Source: Cetobacterium somerae (lineage in GTDB: Bacteria; Fusobacteriota; Fusobacteriia; Fusobacteriales; Fusobacteriaceae). From it: 64,000 bases of DNA. The DNA lies in the NCBI RefSeq assembly GCF_022430525.1, contig NZ_CP092519.1, positions 62,001-126,000 on the forward strand, written 5' to 3'. This document shows positions 32,686 through 42,143 of the stretch, piece after piece; positions within the stretch are counted from its first letter, which is position 1; every line of letters starts with the position of its first letter. Under the pieces are notes generated by a model that was not told where the DNA came from, did not search any database, and saw only the letters and a program-made list of their open reading frames with translations. The position numbers were made by a program, and so were the translations under genes.

Positions 32686-35110
32686 CTCTTTTCACCTCCT
32701 TAATATGCCAAATATCCTCAGCATATTTTCTAATACTATTATCAGAAGAGAATTTTCCAGAATGTGCAATATTAACTAAACATATTTGTAGCCAACCTCT
32801 TCTATTTTCATATAAAGTATTGATTTTATTTTGAGCTTCAACATAAGCAGAGAAATCCTTTAAAACAAAATAGGGGTCTCCTTCTCCATATATATGATTT
32901 AAAATATCTTTAAACTCATCCTTATTTTCAGAGAATGTCCCATCACTAAGTTGATTAAGAATCTTTTGTAAGTCAGGATTAGAGTTTAGAATATCTCTAA
33001 AGTTATAAGTTCTATTTTTTTCCAAGTCCATAACCTCTTGAGAAGTAAGACCAAAGATAACGATATTGTTATCTCCAACTTCATCATAAATTTCTACGTT
33101 GGCTCCATCAAGAGTAGCTAGAGTAACAGCTCCATTCATCATGAACTTCATATTTCCAGTTCCAGATGCTTCTTTAGAAGCTGTTGAAATCTGCTCACTC
33201 ACATCTCCAGCTGGAATTATAAGCTCAGCTATAGAAACACCATAGTTTTCAAGGAATACAACCTTAATTTTATTTCTAATATCAGGGTCATTATTTATAA
33301 CATTAGCTACAGAGTTTATAAGCTTTATAATATTTTTAGCTAAATAGTAAGATGGAGCAGCTTTAGCACCGAAAAAGAATGTACGTGGAACTATATCAAG
33401 TTCAGGATTTTCCTTTAGTTGATTATAAAGATAGATTATGTTAAAAATATTTAGTAGTTGTCTTTTGTATCCATGAAGTCTTTTAACTTGTACATCAAAA
33501 ATTGAAAATGGATTTATATCAATGTTATATTTATTTTTAACAAAATCTACCACTTTTTCTTTATTTTTAAATTTTATTTTATCTAATGTTTGTAAAACAT
33601 TATCATCATTTATATATTTTAAAAAGTTAATAAATTTATTTGTATCATTTAAACATTCAGGGCCACTTTTCTCTATAACTAGTTTATAAAGTTCAGGATT
33701 TGCATTTTTTAACCATCTTCTATGGGTAATACCATTGGTTTTATTGTTAAATCTTTCAGGATAAAGAAGATAGAAGTTATGAAGTTCTCGATTTTTAAGA
33801 ATTTCAGTGTGAATTTTAGCAACTCCATTAACTGAGTGAGAACCAATTATAGCTAGATTAGCCATTCTAACCTCACCATTATAGATTATTCTCATTGAAT
33901 CAATTTTACTATAATCCTCTTCATATTTTTTACTAACCTCTTCGCAGAATCTTCTATCAATCTCTTCGATAATCATAAGAATTCGAGGAACAGTTTTTTT
34001 AAACATATCATAGGGCCATTTTTCCATAGCTTCAGCTAATATAGTGTGATTAGTATAAGCTAAAGTTTTAACAGTTATATCCCAAGCACTATCCCAATCA
34101 AGTCCCTCTTCATCTAAAAGTAGCCTCATAAGTTCACCAACAGCTATAGCGGGGTGTGTATCATTGATATGAATTCCTACAAAATCAGAGAATTTATGAA
34201 TAGATTCTTTAAGTTTTTTATATCTTTTTAAAATAGTTTGAAGTCCAGCACTAACAAAAAAATACTCTTGCTTTAGACGTAAAAGTTTTCCTTGAAAACT
34301 AGAGTCATCAGGATATAAAATCTGTGAAATAGCTTCAACAGCAAACTTTTTATCAATAAATTTTTGATAATCACCTTTTTGAAGACCATTTAAATCAATC
34401 TCTTCTTCAGGAAGTTCAGCACTAAAAAGTCTAAGGGTATTAACAGTTTCCATATTAGAACCTAAGATGGGAATGTCATAAGGAACAGCGTCGATCTCTT
34501 CACAACCAGAGTATATAGGTTCAATACCATTGGGAGTATTAACTAAATTTACAACTCCACCAAATTTAACTGTTACAGTTTTTTCAGGTTTTTTAATTTC
34601 CCATAAAAAATCCTCTTTTAACCAGTTATTTAAAAGTTCTTTTTGATATCCATTTACAATTTTTTGATTAAAAAGACCGTGTTTAAATCTAATTCCACAC
34701 CCATGTCCAGGAAACCCAAGTGATGCAAGAGAATCCATAAAACATGCTGCAAGTCTTCCAAGTCCTCCGTTTCCAAGAGCAGGATCAGGCTCTAATTGTA
34801 AAAGAGTATCTAAATCTATCCCTAAATCTCTAAGACCATCTTTAACTACATCTCTAATATTAAGATTTAAAAGATATGAGTTTAAAAGTCTTCCTAGTAA
34901 GAATTCCATAGAAAAATAGTATATTTGTTTACATTTTTTCTTAGTATAGTAGTTGTTAGTTTCTGCCCAAGATTCAGAAATATAATCTCTAATAAGTTTT
35001 CCAAGAGCTAAATATTTATGTTCTAGGGAAGCTTCAGTGGGCGTTTGAGCAAAAGTCAGAGTAAGTCTTTTAATATAATCCTCTTTAAATTGATTTTTAG
35101 TTAAATTCAT
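32678..35110 (-). CDS. glgP: Glycogen/maltodextrin phosphorylase
   Basis: A full-length (810 aa) GT35 phosphorylase that releases glucose-1-phosphate from alpha-1,4-glucans. It shows the N-terminal YYFSMEFLLGRLL and LEPDPALGNGGLGRLAACFMDS, then NDTHPAIAVGELMRLL. The pyridoxal-phosphate site is KEASGTGNMKFMMNG with Lys655, followed by TLATLDGANVEI. It overlaps glgA by four bases upstream and the GH13 gene by eight bases downstream, so the units are tightly coupled. Confidence 0.97.
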   Translation of the reverse strand: MNLTKNQFKEDYIKRLTLTFAQTPTEASLEHKYLALGKLIRDYISESWAETNNYYTKKKCKQIYYFSMEFLLGRLLNSYLLNLNIRDVVKDGLRDLGIDLDTLLQLEPDPALGNGGLGRLAACFMDSLASLGFPGHGCGIRFKHGLFNQKIVNGYQKELLNNWLKEDFLWEIKKPEKTVTVKFGGVVNLVNTPNGIEPIYSGCEEIDAVPYDIPILGSNMETVNTLRLFSAELPEEEIDLNGLQKGDYQKFIDKKFAVEAISQILYPDDSSFQGKLLRLKQEYFFVSAGLQTILKRYKKLKESIHKFSDFVGIHINDTHPAIAVGELMRLLLDEEGLDWDSAWDITVKTLAYTNHTILAEAMEKWPYDMFKKTVPRILMIIEEIDRRFCEEVSKKYEEDYSKIDSMRIIYNGEVRMANLAIIGSHSVNGVAKIHTEILKNRELHNFYLLYPERFNNKTNGITHRRWLKNANPELYKLVIEKSGPECLNDTNKFINFLKYINDDNVLQTLDKIKFKNKEKVVDFVKNKYNIDINPFSIFDVQVKRLHGYKRQLLNIFNIIYLYNQLKENPELDIVPRTFFFGAKAAPSYYLAKNIIKLINSVANVINNDPDIRNKIKVVFLENYGVSIAELIIPAGDVSEQISTASKEASGTGNMKFMMNGAVTLATLDGANVEIYDEVGDNNIVIFGLTSQEVMDLEKNRTYNFRDILNSNPDLQKILNQLSDGTFSENKDEFKDILNHIYGEGDPYFVLKDFSAYVEAQNKINTLYENRRGWLQICLVNIAHSGKFSSDNSIRKYAEDIWHIKEVKRGE

Positions 35111-36549
35111 AAAAGACCTCCATATAGCGATTTATATTTTTTAGCTGACTCCTTCCAATCAGAGTTATATTTCATACAAGATCTCATAAGAGCAGTCCAA
35201 GCTTTTTTATCTTCATAAAAAACTTTTGCAGCATATTCAAGTTTAAAAAGCATATCATGAGCATTATAATTTTGGAAAACAAAACCAGTTCCTCCTAAGG
35301 TATCAGGATTAAAGTTAGAAACAGTGTCTTTTAAACCACCAGTTTCCCGAACTAGAGGAATAGTACCATATCTCATAGCAATAAGTTGACCTATACCACA
35401 TGGTTCAAATAGAGAGGGCATTAAAAACAGATCACATGCTCCATATATTTTTCTAGCCAATTCATCACTAAATGTTATGTTAGATGAAAGCTTCCCAGGA
35501 TTAATATATGAATAATAGTTAAATAGATCTTGGTACTGCACATCTCCAGTTCCTAAAACGACAAATTGAAGGTTAATGTTTAAGATATCATCCATAACCC
35601 ATTTTATAAGATCAAGACCCTTTTGACTGACTAAACGAGAAACTAATCCTACCATTAAAATATTTTCATCTACAGGAAGTCCCAATCTTTTTTGTAACTC
35701 CACTTTATTTACAGCCTTTTTCTTTAAGTTAGTTAATCCAAAATTAGCATAAAGTTTATCATCTTTTCTAGGATCATATAAAGTATAATCAATTCCATTT
35801 ACAATTCCATGAACTTTATTTCCAAGTTCGATGATTAATCCATTTAATTTTTCTCCATAGAAAGGGTATGTAATCTCTTTAGCGTAAGTTTCACTAACTG
35901 TTGTAACTAAATCAGAGTATATAAGACCACCTTTCATAAAAGAAACACCATCATAAAATTTAAGTTTATCCTCTGAATAATATGATGAATCAAGACATAG
36001 AAGTTCTCCTAAGATATCTTTAGAAAATACACCTTGATATTTTAGATTATGTATTGTAAAAACTGTTTTAGTATTTTTTAAAAGTGAATCCTCTTTATAA
36101 AAAGCCTTTAAAAGTACAGGAATCATTCCAGTATGCCAATCATTACAGTGAATAATATCAGGAGAAAAATCAGGTATATGTTTAACAGCTTCTAAAACCC
36201 CTCTGCAAAAGAAAGCAAAGATTTCTCCATCATCATAGTGGCCATAAGGGATATGTCTTTTGAAATAGTATTCGTTATCTAAAAAATAGAAATCAACGCC
36301 ATCATATTCTAAATGAAAAAGACCAGCATATTGATTTCTCCAACCAACAGGTACAGTAAAAGAACCTAAAAAATTCATTTTTTCTACGAATTTTTTAGGA
36401 ATATTTCCATTTTTAGGAAGTATAACTTTAGCATTAACACCAACTTTTTTTAATGCTTTTGGGAGAGCGTGAGATACATCTCCAAGACCTCCAACTTTTA
36501 AAAATGGATCAGCTTCTGAAGTGGCAAAAAGCAGATTAATATTTTTCAT
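35107..36549 (-). CDS. glgA: Glycogen synthase (ADP-glucose, GT5)
   Basis: A full-length (480 aa) GT-B enzyme that extends alpha-1,4-glucan from ADP-glucose. The substrate motif [14 protein letters not shown] starts at Lys18. Further marks are [24 protein letters not shown], the linker [14 protein letters not shown] and the C-terminal [21 protein letters not shown] with the catalytic Glu and ETGGL. It has an AAGGAGGAAG site and precedes glgP. Confidence 0.97.
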   Translation of the reverse strand: [480 protein letters not shown]

Positions 36550-36570
36550 CTTCCTTCCTCCTTGTAAAAG

Positions 36571-37662
36571 TTAAAATTTATATTTTTTCTGAATAACAAG
36601 AGGATATGAAGGGTTTCCTTCTAACTCTGTTTCTTCTAAAACAACATTTTTATCAACAATAATATTCTTTAAATGAGTACCAGCTTTTATAGTACAATTT
36701 TGAAGAATGATACAATTTTCTACTCGAGCACCTTTTTCAATATTAACATATCTTGAAAGTACACTATTAATAACTGCTCCTTCAATAAAACATTCATTGG
36801 AAATAATAGAATTTTTTACAATCTCTTCACTTAAATAATGAGTAGGAATAGAATCTTTAACTTTACTAAAAATTGGTCTATTTTCATTGAAGAAAATCTC
36901 TTTTAAAGTTTTAGAGTTTATTAAATCCATATTAGTTCTAAAGTAGTTTGCTAGTGAGTTTAAACAAGAAAGATATTCTTCATGCTCAAATCCCATAATT
37001 TTTAGATTATTTTTACTTCTATAGATAATATCTTTTAAAGCTATTTGATTGTGCGGTCTAGACATAACTAAAGCCATTAATAGAGATCGCTTTATTAAAA
37101 ATACTTCCATTGATATGTTTTGATTTTTCTTAGGTAAAAAATTAGCACAAGCTCTTGTTAAATGATTTTTTTCATTAAATTCTAAAATATCACATCCAAG
37201 AAAATTTTCTGAAGGCTCTGGAATATTTTTATATATAACAGTGACATCAGCTTCAGATAATTCGTGAAACTCAATAGCTTTATCTAAATCGATATTTGCA
37301 ATCATATAGGTTGGTGCGATAACAATCATCTCATCTTTAGATTTTAAAAGATCATCAAAATTTTCAACTAGAAGTTCAGTGTCACTTTCAGCATCTCCAT
37401 TATGTATTGTAAGACCACCATTTTTTCTATTTAATCCCCAAGATTTAGCAACATCTAGATGGTTTCTTAAAGAGCGACAATTTTTACCTGTGAGAATATG
37501 TATATTTCTAATTCCAGCATTTTTCATATATGATAATGGAAAATCAATAGCTCTGTATTTTCCTGCAATAGGAACAGTTGCAATTCCTCTGTGTGCTGTT
37601 AAAGTTTTTAAAAGGTCCCTACTTTCAAAAGAAGTAATAACTCCAGTATATTTTGCTAACAT
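36571..37662 (-). CDS. glgD: Glucose-1-phosphate adenylyltransferase, GlgD subunit
   Basis: A 363-residue GlgC paralogue. The N-terminal pyrophosphorylase fold has lost the GGxGxRL loop of GlgC: the start reads [26 protein letters not shown]. That is diagnostic of the non-catalytic regulatory partner GlgD. RAIDFPLSYMKNAGI and the C-terminal left-handed helix repeats (VINSVLSRYVNIEKGARVENC) remain. It overlaps the glgC stop by one base (TAATG) and presumably forms the GlgC-GlgD hetero-oligomer known from Firmicutes. Confidence 0.92.
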   Translation of the reverse strand: MLAKYTGVITSFESRDLLKTLTAHRGIATVPIAGKYRAIDFPLSYMKNAGIRNIHILTGKNCRSLRNHLDVAKSWGLNRKNGGLTIHNGDAESDTELLVENFDDLLKSKDEMIVIAPTYMIANIDLDKAIEFHELSEADVTVIYKNIPEPSENFLGCDILEFNEKNHLTRACANFLPKKNQNISMEVFLIKRSLLMALVMSRPHNQIALKDIIYRSKNNLKIMGFEHEEYLSCLNSLANYFRTNMDLINSKTLKEIFFNENRPIFSKVKDSIPTHYLSEEIVKNSIISNECFIEGAVINSVLSRYVNIEKGARVENCIILQNCTIKAGTHLKNIIVDKNVVLEETELEGNPSYPLVIQKKYKF

Positions 37663-38780
37663 TATTCATCCCCCCCACTGATAAATAGAATTTCATCCTT
37701 TCTACCAAAATGTTCATTTTTTTCAACAACAACATTTTCACCTAAAATTATTCTATTAACAAAACTCCCCTCTTTTAAAACTGCACCAGCTAAAATTACA
37801 CTGTTATGTACTTTAGCACCCTCTTCTACAAAAACTTCAGATGATATAACAGAGTTAATAACTTCTCCTTTTATAATACACCCTTCTGAAATAATAGAGT
37901 TTTTAACAACAGCAGTTTCTTCAAGAAGATGACCAGGTTTATTTGTAGCTTGAGAATATATTCTCCAATTTTTGTCAAAAAGATCAATAGGGTTTGAGCT
38001 ATCTAACAAATCCATATTTGCAGCCCAAAGACTTTCAATAGTTCCAACATCTTTCCAATATCCTGAGAAAGGATAAGCCATTAGTTTATGTCCTTCTCTT
38101 AAAAATTTAGGAATAATATTTTTTCCAAAATCTTTATCTGAATACTTATCTTGTTGATCCTCTTTCAGTGCTTTTTTAAGATCAGGCCAATTAAAAATAT
38201 ATATACCCATACTTGCTAAAGTACTTTTAGGTTCTTTTGGCTTTTCTTCAAACTCATAGATTTCATTATTTTCCTTTGTATTCATAATTCCAAACCGTGA
38301 AGCTTCCTCAATAGGTACATCAATAACAGCTACAGTTGCAGCTGCCTCTGTTTCAATATGAAAATCCAACATTTTATCATAGTCCATTTTATAAATATGA
38401 TCTCCAGATAGGATAAGAACATACTCTGGATTATACATATCAATATAGTTTTCATTTTGAAATATAGCATCAGCAGTTCCCTTATACCAACGATTTTCAC
38501 TCTCTGTAGAATACGGAGGTAAAATACTAACTCCAGCGCCTTCTACATCCAAATCCCATGGACTTCCAACTCCAATATGTCTATTCAACAAAAATGGCTT
38601 ATATTGAACTAAAACTCCAACTGTATCAATTCCAGAGTTAACACAGTTACTTAGTGGAAAATCAATAATTTTATATTTACCTCCAAAAGGAACAGCAGGT
38701 TTTGCTACATCTTTTGTAAGTTTTTTTAGTCTACTTCCTTGACCACCAGCTAAGATCATAGCTATCATTTTCTTTTTCAT
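37662..38780 (-). CDS. glgC: Glucose-1-phosphate adenylyltransferase, catalytic subunit
   Basis: The start at 38780 is used because it is preceded by GGGGGA, lies two bases after the glgB stop and yields the normal N-terminus [21 protein letters not shown]. An upstream in-frame ATG (38828) would lie inside glgB. The 372-residue protein has the catalytic loop [35 protein letters not shown], the ADP-glucose site [10 protein letters not shown] and FEEKP, and C-terminal beta-helix repeats. It makes ADP-glucose from glucose-1-phosphate and ATP, the committed step of glycogen synthesis. Confidence 0.96.
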   Translation of the reverse strand: MKKKMIAMILAGGQGSRLKKLTKDVAKPAVPFGGKYKIIDFPLSNCVNSGIDTVGVLVQYKPFLLNRHIGVGSPWDLDVEGAGVSILPPYSTESENRWYKGTADAIFQNENYIDMYNPEYVLILSGDHIYKMDYDKMLDFHIETEAAATVAVIDVPIEEASRFGIMNTKENNEIYEFEEKPKEPKSTLASMGIYIFNWPDLKKALKEDQQDKYSDKDFGKNIIPKFLREGHKLMAYPFSGYWKDVGTIESLWAANMDLLDSSNPIDLFDKNWRIYSQATNKPGHLLEETAVVKNSIISEGCIIKGEVINSVISSEVFVEEGAKVHNSVILAGAVLKEGSFVNRIILGENVVVEKNEHFGRKDEILFISGGDE

Positions 38781-38782
38781 AG

Positions 38783-40663
38783 TTAAATTCCCCCTTTTTT
38801 TAATATTGGTTTTAAAAATAGTGTACAAAGTGGAGCTATATTTATAGAAATAGAGAAAGGTTGATCATCTAATTCTCTATTTATAGGCTTGATAATTTCA
38901 CTATTAATTTGGTTACTACCACCAAAAATATCTTTATCACTATTAAAAACTTCCATATATTCAAACATCCTTGGAACACCAATAGAGTGATTTATGTACT
39001 CGTTTTTAGTAAAGTTACAAACAACTAAAATAAAATCCTCTAAATTCTCTCCCTTTCTTATAAAAGTTATAAGTTTTTGGGTATAGTTTTTATGATTCAC
39101 CCATTGAAAACCATCAGAAGTTGAATCTTTACCCCAAAGAGCTGGTTCTGATTTATAAAATTCATTAAGTTTACTAATATAAGTTTTTAAAGAATCATGT
39201 TGTGGATATTTTAAAAGTTTCCATTCTAACTCTTCGTAGTATCTCCATTCAATAAATTGTCCAAATTCTCCCCCCATAAAAAGAAGTTTTTTTCCTGGAT
39301 GTCCAAACATGAATCCATAAAACATTCTAAGAGAATCAAATTTTTGAATGTAATCTCCACTCATTTTATCAAGAAGAGATTTTTTACCATGAACTACTTC
39401 ATCGTGAGATAAGGCAAGTATAAAATTTTCACTAAAGGCATACATAATAGAGAATGTTAAAAGATTATGATTTTTTTCTCTTTCACAAGGAGTATAAGAC
39501 ATATATTTCAACATATCATTCATCCAGCCCATATTCCATTTGTAGTTGAATCCAAGACCTCCTTTATATGTAGGAGCAGTAACTAAAGGCCAAGATGTGG
39601 CTTCTTCAGCAATCATAAGTGGGTTTTTATAAAGTTTAAAAATTGTTTCGTTGAGTGTTCTTAGAAAATCGATGGCTTCTAATTTTGCATCTCCACCAAG
39701 AGAGTTTTTTAGACCTGTTTTTTCACGTCCGTACTCAAGGTATAAAAGGTTTGAGACTGCATCTGCACGAATTCCATCAATATGAAAATGTTCAAATAAA
39801 AATGTTGCACTTGATAATAAAAAGTTTCTAACAAAGGGTTTAGTAAAATCAAAGTTAGCAGTTCCCCAAGTTGGGTTTTCCCCTAAAATTTCGTTTTCGT
39901 ATTCAAAAAGAGGTGTTCCATCAAATCTATATAGACCATGAGCATCTTTACAAAAATGTCCAGGAACCCAATCTAAGATAACTCCAATTCCAGCTTTATG
40001 ACATTCATTAACAAGATATTTAAAATCTTCTGGTGTTCCATAACGACTTGTAATAGAGAAATATCCAACTCCTTGGTATCCCCAAGATGTATCCAAAGGA
40101 TGCTCAGTAAGAGGAAGAATTTCAATATGAGTAAAACCTGTTTCTAAAATATATGGAACAAGTTTTTCAGCTATTTCTCGATAATTAAGAAATTCACGAC
40201 CATCTTCTGGTCCTTCTCCACGATTGTAATTTCTTTTCCAAGAACCTAAGTGTAATTCGTAGATACTGATAGGTTTATTATAAAGATTATCTTTCTCTCT
40301 TTTTTCTAACCATTTTTTATCATCCCATGGAAAAGTTTTAAAAGGGTCATAAACTATAGAAGCAGTATTGGGACGAACTTCAGAATAAAAGGCAAATGGA
40401 TCACTTTTCATAAAGATTTTTTGATTTTTATCAGCAATCATATACTTGTAAATTGTTCCCTCTTTTAAATTAGGAATAAAAAGAGACCAAACTCCAGTTT
40501 TTAAATCTTTATTCATATAATTTCTTTTTCCATCCCAATCATTAAAATCTCCAACAACTGAGACTTGGACTGCATTAGGCGCCCAAAGTGTAAAAAGAAC
40601 TCCATCAACATTATTGTTTTTTTTCAAATGAGAACCAAAAGTTTTATAAAGAGTATAATTCAT
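38783..40663 (-). CDS. glgB: 1,4-alpha-glucan branching enzyme
   Basis: A full-length (626 aa) GH13 branching enzyme. It has an N-terminal CBM48-type module (about 15-110, [22 protein letters not shown]) and the GH13 motifs [18 protein letters not shown] (nucleophile Asp), AEEATSWP (acid Glu) and [29 protein letters not shown] is the branching-enzyme signature, and a C-terminal beta domain follows. It is the first gene of the leftward glg operon, with a GGGGGG-type ribosome site. The operon promoter should lie in 40664-40890, where a TATAAT is present on the minus strand (about 40701-40696) without a good -35. Confidence 0.96.
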   Translation of the reverse strand: MNYTLYKTFGSHLKKNNNVDGVLFTLWAPNAVQVSVVGDFNDWDGKRNYMNKDLKTGVWSLFIPNLKEGTIYKYMIADKNQKIFMKSDPFAFYSEVRPNTASIVYDPFKTFPWDDKKWLEKREKDNLYNKPISIYELHLGSWKRNYNRGEGPEDGREFLNYREIAEKLVPYILETGFTHIEILPLTEHPLDTSWGYQGVGYFSITSRYGTPEDFKYLVNECHKAGIGVILDWVPGHFCKDAHGLYRFDGTPLFEYENEILGENPTWGTANFDFTKPFVRNFLLSSATFLFEHFHIDGIRADAVSNLLYLEYGREKTGLKNSLGGDAKLEAIDFLRTLNETIFKLYKNPLMIAEEATSWPLVTAPTYKGGLGFNYKWNMGWMNDMLKYMSYTPCEREKNHNLLTFSIMYAFSENFILALSHDEVVHGKKSLLDKMSGDYIQKFDSLRMFYGFMFGHPGKKLLFMGGEFGQFIEWRYYEELEWKLLKYPQHDSLKTYISKLNEFYKSEPALWGKDSTSDGFQWVNHKNYTQKLITFIRKGENLEDFILVVCNFTKNEYINHSIGVPRMFEYMEVFNSDKDIFGGSNQINSEIIKPINRELDDQPFSISINIAPLCTLFLKPILKKGGI

Positions 40664-40890
40664 AGAAATCCCCCCTTTTTTCTAAAATTTTAATTATTAT
40701 AATATATTATTTTGAAAAAAGATACATCTTTCCTTTATAAAAATAAAAATAAATTTCCAAATTAAAAAAAGAAAGTGATGGATATTTTAGTAAAAGATTT
40801 ATTTAGTTAAAAAATAAAAAGAAAACATCTATACCAAAAGTATTATATTGTGTTATATTTAAATGAAAAAAATAATGAGAGGGGAAAAAG

Positions 40891-41520
40891 ATGAAAATAT
40901 TAAAGTATTTATTGGCAATTTGTATGATGACTATAACTATTTTTGCTCAAGGAACAAAAAAAATAGCTCTAACTTTTGATGATGGTCCAAAGGCTAAAAT
41001 AACAGAGGAGATTTTAGAAGTTTTAAATGAAAATGATGCAAAAGCAACATTTTTTATTTTAGGAACGAATGGAAAAAGATATCCTAAAATTTTAGAAAAA
41101 ATCCATGAAGGTGGACATCAAATTGCGAATCATTCATATAATCATCCAAATTTAAAAAAATTACCAATGAGTGATGTGAAAAAAGAGTTAGAGAGTACAA
41201 ATAAGATAATAACAGCAGTAACAAATAAAAAAGTAGGACATTTTAGACCACCGTATGGAGCATTAACTAAAACTCAGAAAGAGGAGTTAAAAAAGAGTTT
41301 AGGGATGGAGTCAGTTATGTGGAATATCTGTCCTAAAGATTGGGAAAAGCCATCAGATGCAGATTATATAGCTAAATTTTTAGTAGAAAACTCAAAAGAT
41401 AACGGAATAGTGTTATTACATGACTATGGAAAGACTGCTCAAGCCTTAAAAGTTGCAATTCCTCAATTAAAAGCTAAAGGATTTGAGTTTGTAACAATTG
41501 AAGAGTTAAATAAAAAATAA
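40891..41520 (+). CDS. Secreted polysaccharide deacetylase (NodB domain)
   Basis: A 209-residue protein with a signal peptide (MKILKYLLAICMMTITIFA) and a complete CE4 NodB domain. Motif 1 is TFDDGP (catalytic base and metal Asp), motif 2 HSYNHP (metal His pair), motif 3 RPPYGA, motif 4 W-containing VMWNICPKDW and motif 5 IVLLHD. It probably removes acetyl groups from peptidoglycan GlcNAc/MurNAc or another envelope glycan, altering lysozyme sensitivity. It is monocistronic with a GAGGGGA site. Confidence 0.92.
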   Translation: MKILKYLLAICMMTITIFAQGTKKIALTFDDGPKAKITEEILEVLNENDAKATFFILGTNGKRYPKILEKIHEGGHQIANHSYNHPNLKKLPMSDVKKELESTNKIITAVTNKKVGHFRPPYGALTKTQKEELKKSLGMESVMWNICPKDWEKPSDADYIAKFLVENSKDNGIVLLHDYGKTAQALKVAIPQLKAKGFEFVTIEELNKK

Positions 41521-41539
41521 AAAAATTAAATAAAAAAGC

Positions 41540-41568
41540 TTTACTTTTTAATAAAAAACATGTATAAT
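41540..41568 (+). promoter_or_regulatory. Promoter of the cold-shock gene
   Basis: TTTACT (41540-41545), 17-base spacer, TATAAT (41563-41568). This gives a 5' leader of about 125 bases, as is usual for csp genes, whose long leaders refold with temperature. Confidence 0.75.
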
Positions 41569-41699
41569 ATTTCTAGATTAATAATATGAGTTTTAAAATT
41601 TTTAGAAGAGAAACCTATAGGTAACTTGAGTTTGTTTAACCTCTGATTTAAAGATTAAGATTTGTAGAGTTATAAAAAATAATTTTATGGAGGTATCAA

Positions 41700-41900
41700 A
41701 TGAAAGGTACTGTTAAATGGTTTAACGAAGAAAAAGGATTTGGATTTATCACTGGTGAGGACGGGAAAGATGTATTCGCACACTTCTCTCAAATCAAGAA
41801 AGATGGATTCAAGAAGTTAGTAGAAGGAGAAGAAGTAACTTTTGACGTAGTTCAAGGTGAAAGAGGACCTCAAGCATCTAACATCGTAACTGTAAAGTAA
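41700..41900 (+). CDS. Cold-shock protein (CspA family)
   Basis: A 66-residue OB-fold RNA chaperone: [18 protein letters not shown] holds RNP1 (KGFGFI) and DVFAHFSQI holds RNP2, the aromatic nucleic-acid-binding face. The codon choice here is richer in C-ending codons (TTC, ATC, GTA mix) than in the neighbours, as expected for a highly expressed gene. It has a GGAGGT site and its own terminator. Confidence 0.97.
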   Translation: MKGTVKWFNEEKGFGFITGEDGKDVFAHFSQIKKDGFKKLVEGEEVTFDVVQGERGPQASNIVTVK

Positions 41901-41909
41901 TGATATTTT

Positions 41910-41942
41910 AAAGCCTTAGAAGATTTTCTAAGGCTTTTTTTT
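41910..41942 (+). terminator. Terminator of the cold-shock gene
   Basis: AAAGCCTTAGAA (41910-41921) pairs with TTCTAAGGCTTT (41926-41937), loop GATT, then T's. Confidence 0.92.
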
Positions 41943-41960
41943 ATGTAAAAATATAAAAGA

Positions 41961-41989
41961 TTTACTTTTTTTTATAAAAAAGGTATAAT
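41961..41989 (+). promoter_or_regulatory. Promoter of mgtE
   Basis: TTTACT (41961-41966), 17-base spacer, TATAAT (41984-41989). The predicted start near 41996 gives a leader of about 150 bases before mgtE, too short for a standard M-box plus expression platform. Confidence 0.75.
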
Positions 41990-42030
41990 TTAAAGGTTGA
42001 AAAACAAAAATAAATTAAAGGAGAGAAAAG

Positions 42031-42087
42031 ATGGATAGTTACCCCAAACGGACTAAAAATAAAAACAATTTAATATATAGTTTGTAG
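42031..42087 (+). CDS. Possible 18-codon leader peptide upstream of mgtE
   Basis: AAAGGAGAG lies six to eight bases before an ATG that opens MDSYPKRTKNKNNLIYSL and stops at TAG 42085-42087. The frame is embedded in a stem: CCCC-AAAC (42042-42049) can pair with GTTT (42080-42083) and GGGG (42087-42090). A ribosome passing or stalling on it would change folding ahead of mgtE. The acidic-then-proline start recalls the MgtL leader of enteric mgtA, where low Mg2+ stalls or destabilises ribosomes. That parallel is inference. Confidence 0.5.
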   Translation: MDSYPKRTKNKNNLIYSL

Positions 42088-42143
42088 GGGAAAGGTCTAG
42101 AAATTTTTCTTCAATTTTCCTCTGCAAAACTCAAGGAGGAAAA

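Noticed and set aside
38781-38828. In-frame upstream start of glgC at 38828.
   Set aside because: It lies inside glgB and adds residues absent from the family; the ATG at 38780 has a proper ribosome site.
41990-42143. M-box (ykoK) Mg2+ riboswitch before mgtE.
   Set aside because: The leader is too short and has none of the conserved M-box segments.
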